Shown here: positions 23,846 to 35,100 of the stretch, piece by piece
Layout of the letters: every line of letters begins with the position of its first letter
Position numbering within the stretch: position 1 is the first letter of the stretch
DNA from: Luzula sylvatica
Lineage: Eukaryota; Streptophyta; Magnoliopsida; Poales; Juncaceae
Direction of reading: 5' to 3'
NCBI GenBank assembly: GCA_946800325.1
Contig: OX326959.1
Location: 21,954,242-22,018,241 of the forward strand
DNA: 64,000 nt
Program-made: the position numbers and the translations under genes
The notes under the pieces: generated by a model
Told to the model about the DNA's origin: nothing
The model's input: the letters and a program-made list of their open reading frames with translations, nothing else
Databases searched by the model: none

Positions 23846-24776
23846 GGGCATGTTTGATTTGAGGGATTATATGGGATAAGATTTTGAAATCCGGGATAAG
23901 CCTAAAATATGTTGTTTGATTTGAGGGATTAGATGATATAAGATTTTGAAATCCGAAATATGGTACTCCCACTTCAAAAATGGTATTTTATCTCTTATCC
24001 ATAGATTACTTATTCTAGCTAATATACATTATATTTATGAATAATAATTATATTATATTTATATTATGTTATATTATACAATAATAATATTATATTATAT
24101 ACTATCATATAATGTAATATAAGATAATAAAATTTACAACAATATATAATATAAAATAATATGATATAAAAATATAATATAATATAACATAAAACATTAT
24201 AATATAATATTATATAATATAATATAGTATACTATAATATATTATAAAATAATATAAAACATTATAATATAATATAATATATATAAATATAAAACAATAT
24301 AATATAAAATTATATAATATAATATCATATAGCATAATATAATATAATATAAAAAATATAATATTAAATAATATTATTTAAAGCAATATAATATAGAATA
24401 TAAAACAATATAATATAATATAATATTATATAATAGAATAGAATATCATATAATATCATATTAAATTAATATCATATCGCATAATCATATAATATAATAT
24501 AATATAATATATAATATAATATAAAACAATATAATATAATATGATATAATATAATATAATACAGTATAATATAGTATAATATATAATAATAAATTATAAT
24601 ATAATATAATAAGGAATTAAATATTAAAATCCTGTATTTTGCATCAAGAATCAAACAAAAGATTTCATATACATGATTTCAAAATACAACAAATCAAACA
24701 ACTCACATAGATTATCAAATACATGAATAGTAAAATACATGCATGCATATCACAATCTCTCGAATCAAACATGCCC
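23846..24776. mobile_element. AATAT-rich TIR element (copy 2, complete)
   Basis: Ends 'gggcatgtttgatttgaggg' and, reverse-complemented, 'gggcatgtttgattcgagag' form inverted repeats of about 23 bp. Copy A is uninterrupted at the same site (about 4831). The left subterminal region contains a tandem duplication ('tttgatttgagggatta' and 'aagattttgaaatccg', twice). The core (about 24020-24610) is AATAT-type low-complexity DNA. No target duplication could be recognised, so the superfamily is left open. Confidence 0.75.
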
Positions 24777-25558
24777 ATGTGTCATACATTTATGTGCTCG
24801 TGTAAAGTGTCCACTCGTCATATGTTCCCCGCTCTTAGATGTGCTCATTGTTAAAGGTCCCCCCTTTTGTGGTGCCATACTCACTACCAATCTATTCGTG
24901 ACAAATCAAAGGGTCATATATAAAGAAAATTTTAAATTTGTCAAAATGTCGAGTAAGAGTAATTGATTGGATTTGGGTGGTAAGAATATTTATCATGTCA
25001 AATTTTACAAATAACAGTTAATAATTCTGAACATTTTCGATCATTAAATTTGTTAAAAAATAAATATTTATATTATTGAATATTATAGTTTATGATAATA
25101 ATTAATAGATCATGTATTTACATTATTTTTGTCGCAGAATATTTGTCACGGTATTGATAAAATTAACGGACAAATAAACATTTAATAAATGAAAGATCAA
25201 TATATGAGCTAGCATAATAGATGATGAGTTCAATATATCACGTAAAAGTCGAGTATAAAAAAATACACAAACACAATAATTTTAGCCGAAAATTCTTTAT
25301 AATTTAAACATATGGTCATGTAGACCATGGATCACTAATAATCCCTTATTTTTTGCTAATAATTTTAAGTTACAACAATTTGCACCTTGTTATTAAATTA
25401 ATCTAAATGTCATAATTAATTTAAATAAGTCTTATTTTTTCATGAAAACATAATTATAATATTCGCAGCGCAACGAGAGTATTTTCTTAGTTTACCTAAG
25501 AGGATAAAAAGGTAAAATCATGGTCAACACTATGATGTGCCGGTGCCCTCCAGTTATA
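24777..25558. other. No gene seen; upstream region of LOR-B
   Basis: Collinear with copy A 4832-5760 but without the SINE. No supported coding frame. Confidence 0.55.
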
Positions 25559-25567
25559 TTTAGGTTT

Positions 25568-25822
25568 GAATAGTGATGTACACCCTCTAGTACTCTCCCC
25601 CCACATCCTTGATGACATGAATATGATTTAACACCTTCAAAATTAACACACAAAAACATGATTTAACATCTTAATTTATGATTTAATTATCTTAATTTAT
25701 GATTGAACATATAATTAAGATGTTAAATCATGAATTAAATTTTTTATTTTTAAGGTGTTAAACCATATCCACATCATCAATGATGTGGGGGGGGAGAAGT
25801 GGGGGTATGTCCAACCTTTTCC
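25568..25822. mobile_element. MITE with 9-bp TSD beside the LOR-B TATA box
   Basis: Flanked by the perfect 9-bp repeat 'tttaggttt' (25559-25567 and 25823-25831); copy A has a single one at about 5799. Ends are imperfect inverted repeats rich in 'ctccccccacatc', with an inner foldback of 'gatttaacatcttaattta' motifs. It ends 14 bp upstream of the TATA box of LOR-B. The 9-bp duplication suggests a Mutator-type MITE. Confidence 0.8.
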
Positions 25823-25836
25823 TTTAGGTTTAGCAT

Positions 25837-25843
25837 TATAAAG
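25837..25843 (+). promoter_or_regulatory. TATA box of LOR-B
   Basis: 'TATAAAG' 48 bp before the start codon, conserved with LOR-A. All sequence more than 14 bp upstream is MITE rather than the ancestral promoter. Confidence 0.6.
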
Positions 25844-25890
25844 TACAAGAACCACCTAATTTCAGCCTTCATTTACAATTCACAAATCAC

Positions 25891-26629
25891 ATGCTAAAAC
25901 CTACCTCTTTCAATGCGGTGAACAAGATACAAGCAGTGGATACCCAGAAACATCTAGACGAATTAGCTTCAAAAGAGGATCATGAGTTAGAAAGAATTTA
26001 TACGATTTGGAAGAAATCAAGCATGAATTTTGATGGAAGCGATGGATTCTCAGTGTTCGATAATAATTCCGGAAAATTGGTCTATCGAGTTGATAATTAC
26101 TCGAGAAGATGCAATTCTTTTACCAGAGAGATTGTATTGATGGATGGAGATGGTAATCCACTTCTTTTTTTAAGACCTAAGGTATGACAAATTTTGTAAA
26201 TCGAATTTGAAATGTAAATATTTAAGTTGATTATTTACATTGTTGTAGATTATGACCATGCATGATCAATGGAACGTCTATGAGTTCGAAAAATCCACTG
26301 AAAGACTGAATGCCAAACTTTTCTCAATTAGAAAATCTTCAATCCTTCAAAGTAGTAACCATGCAGAAATACAACTCGCCAAAACCCTAGATATTGTTAA
26401 TAATCCTAATTTAGTACCAGATTTCACAATTCAAGGTTGTTTCAATGAAAGATCTTGCACAATTTGGGGGGAAGACGGGGTGGAGATTGCAAGGATCTCG
26501 AGAAAAATCGCAGGAGAAAACTCGATTTTATTGGGAAATGATGTGTTTAACATTTTAATTCAACCTGGCTTCGATCCTGCAATGATAATAGCCTTTGTAG
26601 TCTTAGGGGATCGTTTATTTTGTTCTTGA
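25891..26629 (+). CDS. LURP-one-related (LOR/Tubby-like) protein, copy B
   Basis: Paralogue of 5875-6615 with the same structure. Exon 1 is 25891-26181 (97 codons), the GT..AG intron is 26182-26248, and exon 2 is 26249-26629, giving 223 aa. All LURP-one landmarks are kept ('YTIWKKSSMNF', 'LVYRVDNYSRRC', 'IQGCFNERSCTIW', the C-terminal 'AFVVLGDRLF'). Against copy A, exon 1 has six substitutions (positions 2, 9, 14, 15, 36 and a Thr/Asn change) and loses one Asn in the 'DNNN' run. Exon 2 differs by one residue, Tyr to Glu in 'TIWG(Y/E)DGVE', from a TAC to GAA double change. The open frame is intact and likely functional. Its immediate upstream promoter has been replaced by a MITE, so expression may differ from copy A. 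Specific function is unknown. Confidence 0.88.
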
Positions 26630-26697
26630 TCGTTAGTATGTTATATATTTTTTGAAAAACGTTAGTATGTTATATGTAATAGAATTAATACATTATC

Positions 26698-26703
26698 AAT
26701 AAA
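26698..26703 (+). terminator. Poly(A) signal of LOR-B
   Basis: AATAAA after the stop codon, equivalent to 6655 in copy A. Between stop and signal copy B has an extra direct repeat ('gttagtatgttatat', twice). Confidence 0.45.
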
Positions 26704-28792
26704 TTATTATCCTTACTGGTACAGTTTCCAACCCATTTCCTGCTTCATGAATGTGCAACGTCATATTTATTTTATTTTATTCTTTGGCTGTAATTTGATC
26801 GATGATTTTGATGAGATAAAATCCTTCAAAAACAATAATAGAGGCCTCTATGATTGCATTCTCTCTGCCCCTCGTATAACGTATAACGCTAACTCGTGGC
26901 ACCGCGCGACCCCGACACTTACGTCTCAGTGCCGAGATCGTTGTGAAAGGAACAACACAGTAACACAGGGCTAATACCAAGTGGTCCCCTGAGGAGGCCA
27001 AAAACCACAGTAAGATTCCATGTGTCTACATTTCTCAAATCGTCTACTTATCGATACTTGGTTTTTTTATTTTTTTTATTTCCAAAGTATATATCTTAAT
27101 TCATTTTCTCTCTTTCATTAATTCGTTTCTTCGTGTCGTACGATGATATAATTTTTGTTTTTCACAATATCGAAAACCATTGTCCTTAGTTCGTTAAGTT
27201 TGATGTAAAAAAAAACCAATTATTTAAATTTCTTCCTGATTTTTCTTTTGCTTGTCAAATTTGATAAAGCTCATAAGATGAAAGCAAAGGCAAATCAATG
27301 AGCAATACATTGATAAAAGAAAAGTCATTATAAATCATGCAATCATACTGGTATGGTATTGATAGTACAGTATGCCTGTTTAATGTCTCGGGACAGTGGC
27401 GGATTAAGCTTAGTATGAACTTGCGCGGGAAGCCGCGTCCTCATAATTTTTTAGGATTATACTGTTGTATTTATGATAAAATTAGAAATATTTACGCAGC
27501 AGTCCCCCCCGAATTATCTTTGAAAATTCTCAAAGTGACCTCTCGAGATTAGCGCCCTCCATTGATATGGAGCAAGATCCGGCCCTCTAGGGTTTTCTCA
27601 AGTATGTGCTTTTGAGGAGAAGAAAACATGAGTAAGAAGACTGAACATAACTCACTCTAAGGTCATTAACAGGTGCAATCTCAGGCCATATAGTTTTGTA
27701 TTGTTTTGTTTTTCTTTTTCAATTTTTATTATTTCGATCAATTTCAAAGTTAATTGACTAGTAAGCTTAAAGTGGGTAAAGAAACATTAAAGACAAGTTC
27801 ATTTATTTGTTAATTGTTGATTTTTGTTTTGTTTTTATAACAAAATAAAATGTTCCTCCTTTTAGGTTTTGTAAATCTTGCCGCATATATATTTATCGTA
27901 AATATTGTGATACCACGACATCACAACACACTTGATTATAAATAATGTTAACAAAAAAAAATTTTGGTACAAAACACAACTAATATTACACACGATATCA
28001 TATTTAATAGATAAAATAATTAAAAATATTTAATATAAAAAATTGAAATAAACAAACTTATAATAAAACTCATATGATGTTTCGAATTTACATTTTTCAT
28101 AATCGCAATAATATTTGACATGTATTTATAACCTTTAAGAAATTATTTGTGTTTTTGGATGATATAATTTCAAAGTTTTTTGTAACAAAATACTATTATA
28201 TAATATTTATAAAATAATAACAATAACAATAATAACAATAATAACAACAAAAACAACAACAATAATAATAAATAATAACTGATGATGAATATGATGTTGA
28301 TGATGATATAATACTACTACTAATAATAAACATAATAATTGTATTATACGGTTTAAGTTATTTTGCATTGTATTTCATATATTTTTTTTCTCGAAGAAGT
28401 GTAGTTAGTGAATAGTTTGTGTCGGAACAATGTTAATATGGAGCTCAAAACAAGAAAAAATTAAAATGAATTTAATTTTTGCCGCCTTTATCCCAATCAC
28501 CTCTGCCACACCTTGTACCACCTCCGTGCCTAACTCTGTCGCCTACACGTCACCCATCGACCCATTCCAGCAACCTCCCATCAGCAGGGGCGGCTCACAT
28601 ACGTAGGCTATCTAGGCGCATGTTGCGAGCCCCAAATTTCGAAAGCCTTATATGTACATTTTATAGATTTGTGAATCGTATGCCTATGATGGCAGTAAAT
28701 AATTGATTTGTATATTGTGCAAGAGAGTAAATAATAAGTTTGTATTTGCTTTTGCATGAAGAAATTCCTTTTCCTTCTACTACTCGAGTTTA
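26704..28792. other. No intact gene; duplication backbone
   Basis: Collinear with 6661-8680 of copy A. It contains the AAC/AAT tract at about 28210-28275 and a small extra segment at about 27010-27050. No frame is consistently conserved as protein between the copies. Confidence 0.5.
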
Positions 28793-28895
28793 TTTCCATC
28801 AAAATCGTGATTGGAAAATTTCCTGAATAGCGACATTTCTTTCCATCAAAGTAGTGATTGGAAAATTTCCTGAATAGCGACATTTCTTTCCACAT
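28793..28895. repeat. About 51-bp tandem duplication private to copy B
   Basis: 'gtgattggaaaatttcctga' followed by 'atagcgacatttctttcca' occurs twice in tandem; copy A has it once (8692-8733). Confidence 0.8.
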
Positions 28896-29149
28896 CTACA
28901 AATCTATTGTCAACAAAATCACCAATTAATCGAAGGAAAAATCTTTTTCTGAAGAAAATATCAGCAAATTTCCTCCTTTCTCCTTTTGAAACTTCCCGAA
29001 TTAAGCAAGTTAATGAGTTTGAATCCGCTGTGTTACTCTAGCTGAATTACTCTTTTTTCTCCTTCTTCAATCAAACACTAATTATTATTTTTGCTAATCA
29101 ATAAAAGTTTTTTGAGGCGATCTCTTAGCTGAATTAATCTTTCTTTCTT

Positions 29150-29280
29150 TTTTTTCTTTTTTTTTGATAATAAATGAATAAGCCTCATATGTCAACCATC
29201 CATTAATATCAATGGAGTTTGAGCCCACAATCTCTTACAACATGATTTTTTTGTACCTTACACTTAACCATCATAGGCGA
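29150..29280 (-). mobile_element. SINE-like element, reverse orientation
   Basis: On the minus strand: a 5' part around 'ggttaagtgtaaggtac', then B-box-like 'gtgggctcaaactcc', 'attgatattaatgg', and 'gaggcttattcatttattat' before an A-rich tail (plus-strand T-run 29137-29166). It matches the fragment at 9356-9440, so it predates the segmental duplication. Confidence 0.55.
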
Positions 29281-29504
29281 ACATGTTTAAATTGAGTATA
29301 TATTGATCCTTTACATAACTTAGCCTCAACTAATGTTAAATTGAGTAGTATATAACCATCTGCCCTGCCGGTTCCGTCAGCCATCTGTCGGTGCCATCTG
29401 CTTGGCCACCGATGTCCATTTGTGTTCGGCAAGAAAAGAGGGAGAGAAGAGGCGAAGTCGGTTCCATTTGATCTGATAAAAATATGCATATTTCCGTCAA
29501 GATT

Positions 29505-29848
29505 GCTAAAATGTTTGTTTTTTAAACATAACTATCACAATTTTTGCAATCAAATTCGACAAATTATGGTGCCTCAAAACTAATTTGATCGCTAAAATGT
29601 TTGTTTTTTAAACATAACTATCACAATTTTTGCAATCAAATTCGACAAATTATGGTGCCTCAAAACTAATTTGATCGCTAAAATGTTTGTTTTTTAAACA
29701 TAACTATAACAATTTTTGCAATCAAATTCGACAAATTATGGTGCCTCAAAACTAATTTGATCGCTAAAATGTTTGTTTTTTAAACATAACTATCACAATT
29801 TTTGCAATCAAATTCGACAAATTATGGTGCCTCAAAACTAATTTGATC
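29505..29848. repeat. 86-bp tandem repeat, four copies
   Basis: The unit starting 'gctaaaatgtttgttttt' begins at 29505, 29591, 29677 and 29763, with almost no divergence between copies. Copy A has a single unit (from about 9488), so the array arose after the segmental duplication. Confidence 0.92.
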
Positions 29849-30496
29849 GCATTTGTAAAAAACCATTGAGGGTGCATTTATTCGAGGGTATGTAATGAAA
29901 CTAATCTGAAGGCTGACTCATCCAATTTAACGCAACAATTCTTCAAGTGTTGATTCTTCGATTTATCTAAATCTTTTGGCCTCCAATTTTGTCTTACAAT
30001 TATTAAATTGAAACTTACTTTTGGTACAATTGAAAATACTACCATAAGCTAATTACACACCCATAAGATGAGAAAATTTTCATGTGTATATATTTTATCT
30101 AGTGGTAAAATTATGAATCTACAATAGTTAATACTTTATATTAGCTATTTAATTGGTATTTCTTGTTTCATTGGACAATTGTACAATATGCATTTACAAG
30201 TGGGTATGGATCATAAAAAAAATATAAACTCACAACGAAGATCGAGCATTGTCCTAGCTTTTCTATATTTTACTGGTTTCAACATGCAATTTCAAATACA
30301 CAAATCGCAACAATTTTTACGACAAATACAATCAATAAAAGTATGCTATTTTAAATCCATCAGTATCTATTTTATTGAAACCGAAACCAAAAGCACCAAC
30401 CATCTTATTAAAAACCATCACGGTCTTCAATTCACAATAAGAAACATAATTAAAATTCATAAGCCTAATTATCAATTTATCGAATCATAATTAATT

Positions 30497-31574
30497 TCAT
30501 AAGAAAAGAGAACGATATGTCTCGGCCTCTCGAGACATTTCTTCACTGGTACGATCTTTCCTCTCAATATCCAGATCCAATTTCTCCTTCATTTCCTTCT
30601 CTTTTACATCAATCTGTTTTCCATTCATTCATTCATTCATTTATCAATCCCCACATAAAATATAAAAATGATCGAATGAATAAATAAAAAGCAACTCACA
30701 GCATCATAAATTTCATCGTTTTTCTCGAAATCTCCAGATTTTCTAGGAATTATGTGAATATGTACGTGCGGCACGGTCTGGCCAGCTTGAGGCCCGTCCT
30801 GACAAAAAACAATTCATTAATTAAAAGGAAAATTCGCAAAGAAGTCCCTACATTATATCTAAATTGCAAATAAAAATAAAAATCTTAATTTTTTTCTTCA
30901 AAAAAGTCCCTTTAATTCTTAAGAAATTACAGAAATATTTCCAACCATTAACTAATAATCAACACTGTCAAAGTATTCAATAAACCTTTTCTTTAATTGC
31001 CAATAATACAGGGGCTTTTTTGCAAAAATGTACCTGAATGGTAAGGGTGAGAGAAGAAGCCTTGTGAAATTCTTCCATTTTAACTCCAATTTTCTTAGCA
31101 GTTAACCACAGATCACTTGTTTCTTCGTTACTCAGATCCATAAATCTTTTTACCTCGCGGCGCGGGCAAACCAATACATGTATCCAAACATTAAGGTAAA
31201 ATAAATAATAAACATCGAATAATTCCAAATATTTCACTCTAATGTCTGATCGTTGATCAATAAAAAAGGATATGACCTGAAAAAAAACAAAGAAAGAAAT
31301 TTATTCAATCTACAGAAAACCCAATTACAGAAAATTAGAAATTTAGCCAGCAAAGTAATAGAAAAATAATACCAGGGATGAGAGGGCGGAGATTGACCAT
31401 GGCATAGGAGAGAGCGGTGGAGTAAAACACCTCGCTTCGGTTTATTTTGTACGGCCCGAACATGTACTCTTCATTTTCCTTCTCCATTCTTACAGAGCAG
31501 AGACGGCGGGGTAAGCGAGATGACAGTGAAGCGAGAGAGAAGAAGATCGGTCTAAAGCGCATCAAACTCCCCAT
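30497..31574 (-). CDS. FHIT: FHIT-type histidine triad hydrolase
   Basis: Minus-strand gene assembled from five exons: 31574-31373, 31276-31274 (3 nt), 31179-31034, 30798-30700 and 30613-30497, totalling 567 nt and 188 aa. Residues 30-67 contain '[18 protein letters not shown]' and '[12 protein letters not shown]'. Then come 'GHVLVCPRR' (68-76), '[12 protein letters not shown]', 'ASSLTLTIQ' and '[10 protein letters not shown]', followed by the triad HVHIHII (His128, His130, His132; His130 is the expected nucleophile). The C-terminus ends 'AETYRSLFL'. FHIT enzymes hydrolyse Ap3A-type dinucleotides, and plant members also act as adenylylsulfatase. Starts at 31574 (Met-Gly-Ser-Leu) or 31595 give an Arg/Ser-rich extension that could be an organelle transit peptide; starting at Met31487 gives 159 aa, close to the animal core. 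The promoter side has TGGGCC-like motifs (about 31630-31660). Family assignment is very secure; start choice and the microexon are inference. Confidence 0.92.
31180..31273 (-). other. U12-type AT-AC intron of FHIT
   Basis: Read on the minus strand, the intron begins ATATCCTTT, which matches the U12 5' splice consensus exactly. It has 'taccttaat' (U12 branch consensus TTCCTTAAC-like) about 12 nt before the terminal AC. Removing it joins GTC to ATGTATTGG, and with the preceding G restores Gly-His-Val-Leu-Val-Cys-Pro, the expected FHIT sequence. No GT-AG alternative in this interval gives an open frame. Confidence 0.75.
31274..31276 (-). other. Putative 3-nt microexon (GTC) of FHIT
   Basis: It lies between 'tttttttcag' (acceptor of the 96-nt GT-AG intron 31372-31277) and the ATATCCTTT donor of the U12-type intron. 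Including GTC completes the Gly and His codons and keeps the frame; skipping it would also keep frame but replace Gly-His by one residue (G+AT = Asp). Confidence 0.6.
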
Positions 31575-32160
31575 TTGTGATTGGTGTATGTACACCGAGT
31601 GTTCCTACTTTTCATCATGGAATAAACTATTGGGCCTTGGATTGGGCTTAAGCCAGGCCTTGGTAATGAACTTCGCGTACAAAACCTAATTAATAATTCG
31701 TGTATTTTAAATATATTTGAGAAAATTATAATTTTACCTCTAAACTATTGTCATGACGGGGCATAGCCAGCACGACATAAAACTATTTATTGTCCCGTCG
31801 AACAATCTGAATCCAACTATAATAACATTAAAAATTCAAATATTAAAATAATTTAACAATGCAAATTTTTAATATTTGAGTTTTGAGGTTTAAATGTTAT
31901 GAGATTTGGATCAAAATTGTTTGACCGGAGAATACAAAATATTCTTTATGCCATGATGTCAATGTCACCTCATAAGTTAAGTGTACAATCATCACTTAAT
32001 AGATAGAGGGGTTAATTTGGAGTTGATTCAACAAAATTAAAATTTAGGGGGCATATCGAATATTTGATAATAGTTTAGAGGATAAATGTGGACTTTTTCA
32101 ATACATTTTTAAAAACACGAATAATACACGTATTCTCGTATACTCTATGTTGCACGTATA
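31575..32160. other. FHIT upstream region / border before satellite
   Basis: About 590 bp of unique-looking AT-rich sequence between the FHIT start and the first satellite monomer. It includes 'tgggccttggattgggctta' (about 31630), a TGGGCC-type element in reverse relative to the gene. No other gene is seen. Confidence 0.5.
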
Positions 32161-35100
32161 ACAATTTTAACATTAAAAAAAAAATAACTTCATTGAATTT
32201 TTCGAAGGGGTTATAGTTCAGTTTTTGCATTTTTATGACATTTTTGAAAAAATTAAAATTTATATGTGTTAGTCTTCAATTACGGAGTATTTTGAGTTTG
32301 ACATGAAAATTTAGTATTTTGCTTGTGTTATACTTCAATTTTAACATTTTTTTTAAAATATCTTAACTTAATTTTTTTAAGGTGTTAGACTTCAATATTT
32401 GCATATTTAAGATATTTTTGTTAAAATTGAAATTTGTGCGTGTTAGTTTTCAATTACGGAGTATTTTGAGTACGACATGAAAATTGAGTATTTTTCTTGT
32501 GTTACACTTCTATTTTAATATTTTTAAAAAAATATCTTAATTGAATTTTTTGAAGTAGTTAAACTTCAGTTTTTGCATTTTTAAGAAATTTGTGTGTGTG
32601 AGTCTTCAGTTATGGAGTATTTTCAGTACGACATGAAAATTGAGTATTTTGCTTGTGTTATACTTCAATTCAACATTTAAAAAAAAAATATCTTCAATGA
32701 ATTTTTTGAAGGGGCTAGACTTCACTTTTTGCATTTTTATGACCTTTTTGAAAAAATTAAAATTCATACGTATTAGTCTTCAATTACGGAGTATTTTGAG
32801 TACGACATGAAAATTGGGTATTTTGCTTGTGTTATACTTCAATTTTAACATTTTTTTAAAAATATCTTAATTTAATTTTCAGAAGGTGTTAGACTTCAAT
32901 ATTTGAATTTTTATGACATTTTTGAAAAAATTGAAATTTGTGTGTGTTAGTCTTCAATTACGGAGTATTTTGAGTAAGACATAAAAATTGAGTTTTATGC
33001 TTGTGTTACACTTCGATTTTAACATTTAAAAAAAATATCATAATTCAATATTTTGAAGGTGTTAAACTTCAGTTTTTGCATTTTTAAGATTTTTTTGTTA
33101 AAATTGAAATTTGTGTGTGTTAGTCTTCAATTACAGAGTATTTTGAGTACGACATGAAAATTGAGTATTTTGCTTGTGGTACGCTTCAATTTTAACATTT
33201 AAAAAAAATATATCTTCTTTGAATTTTTTGAAGGGGGTTAGACTTAAGTTTTTGCATTTTTATGACATTTTTGAAAAAAATTAAAATTTATATGTGTTAG
33301 TCTTCAATTACGGAGTATTTTGAGTACGACATGAAAATTGAGTATTTTCCTTGTGTAATACTTCAATTTTAACATTTTTTTAAAATATCTTAATTTAATT
33401 TTTTGAAGGTGTTAGACTTCAATATTTGCATATTTAAGACATTTTTTAAAAAATTGAAATTTGTGTCTGTTAGTCTTCAATTATGGAGTATTTTGAGTAC
33501 GACATGAAAATTGAGTATTATGCTTGTGTTACACTTCGATTTTAACATTTAAAAAAAAAATCTTAATAAATTTTTTTGAAGGTGTTAAACTTCAGTTTTT
33601 GCATTTTTAAGATTTTTTTGTTAAAATTGAAATTTGTGTGTGTGAGTCTTCAATTACGGAGTATTTTGAGTATGACTTGAAAATTGAGTATTTTGCTTGT
33701 GTTATACATCAATCTTAACATTTAAAAAAAAATATCTTAATTTAATTTTTTGAAGGTGTTAGACTTAAGTTTTTGCTTTTTGAAGAAATTGTTGTTAAAA
33801 TTGAAATTTGTGTGTGTTAGTCTTCAATTATGGAGTATTTTCAGTACGACATGAAAATTGAGTATTTAGCTTGTGTTATACTTCAATTTTAACATTTAAA
33901 AAAAAAATATCTCAATTGAATTTATTGAAGGTGTTAGATTTCTGTTTTTGCATTTTTAAGACATTTTAAAAAAAATAAAATTTGTGTGTGTTAGCCTTAA
34001 ATTACGGAGTATTTTTAGTACGACATGAAAATTGAGTAATTTTCTTGTGTTACACTTCAATTTTAACATATCTTTAAAAAATATCATCATTTAATATTTT
34101 GAAGGTGTTAGACTTCTGTTTGTTAATTTTTATGAAATTTTTGTTAAAATTGAAATTTGTGTATGTTAGCCTTCAATTACGGAGTATTTTGAGCACGACA
34201 TGAAAATTGAGTATTTTGCTTGTGCTACACTTCAATGTTAACATTTTTTTAAAAAAATATCATATTTGAATTTTTTGAAGGTGTTAAACATCAGTTTTTG
34301 CATTTATAAGAAATTTTTGAAAAAATGAAATTTTTGTGTGTTTGTCTTCAATTACGGAGTATTTTGACTACTACATGAAAATTGAGTATTTTGCTCGTGT
34401 TACACTTCACTCTTAACATTTTTGAAAATAAATGTCTTAATTTAATTTTTTGAAGGTGTTAGACTTCAGTTTTGGCATTTTAAAGAAATTGTTGTTAAAA
34501 TTGAAATTTGTGTGTGTTAGTCTTCAATTATGGAGTATTTTCAGTACGACATGAAAATTGAGTATTTTGCATGAGTTATACTTAAATTTTAACATTTAAA
34601 AAAAAACATCATAATTGAATTTATTGAAGGTGTAGACTTTTGTATTTGAATTTTTAAGACATTTTTGAAAAAAATAAAATTTGTTTGTGTTAGTCTTAAA
34701 TTACGGAGTATTTTTAGTACGACATGAAAATTGAGTAATTTTCATGTGTTACACTTCAATTTTAACATATTTTTAAAAAATATTATCATTTAATTTTTTG
34801 AAGGTGTTAGACTTCTGTTTGTTAATTTTTATGAAATTTTTGTTAAAATTGAAATTTGTGTGTGTTAGTCTTCAATTACGGAATATTTTGAGTACGACAT
34901 GAAAATTGAGTATTTTACTAGTGTTATGCTTCAATTTTAACATTTTTTTAAAATATAATAATTGATTTTTTGAAGGTGTTAGACTTTTGTTTGTGCATTT
35001 TTATGAGATTTTTGAAAAAATTGAAATTTGTGTGTTTTAGTCTTCATTTTCGGAGTATTATGAGTACGACATGGAAATTGAGTATTTTTCTTGTGTTACA

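Larger units (their letters stand above)
19924..30240 (+). repeat. Segmental duplication, copy B
   Basis: Direct-orientation copy of 1189-9963. Insertions and expansions private to this copy are a foldback Mutator-like MITE (20160-21007), a second MITE (21065-21350), a GC-rich retroposon (22046-23141), the AATAT TIR element (23846-24776), a MITE beside the LOR-B TATA box (25568-25822), and tandem expansions at 28793-28895 and 29505-29848. The right border lies near 30225-30240, about 260 bp from the FHIT stop codon. Confidence 0.9.

Noticed and set aside
31447..31689. Plus-strand frame of 80 codons
   Set aside because: Antisense shadow of FHIT exon 1.
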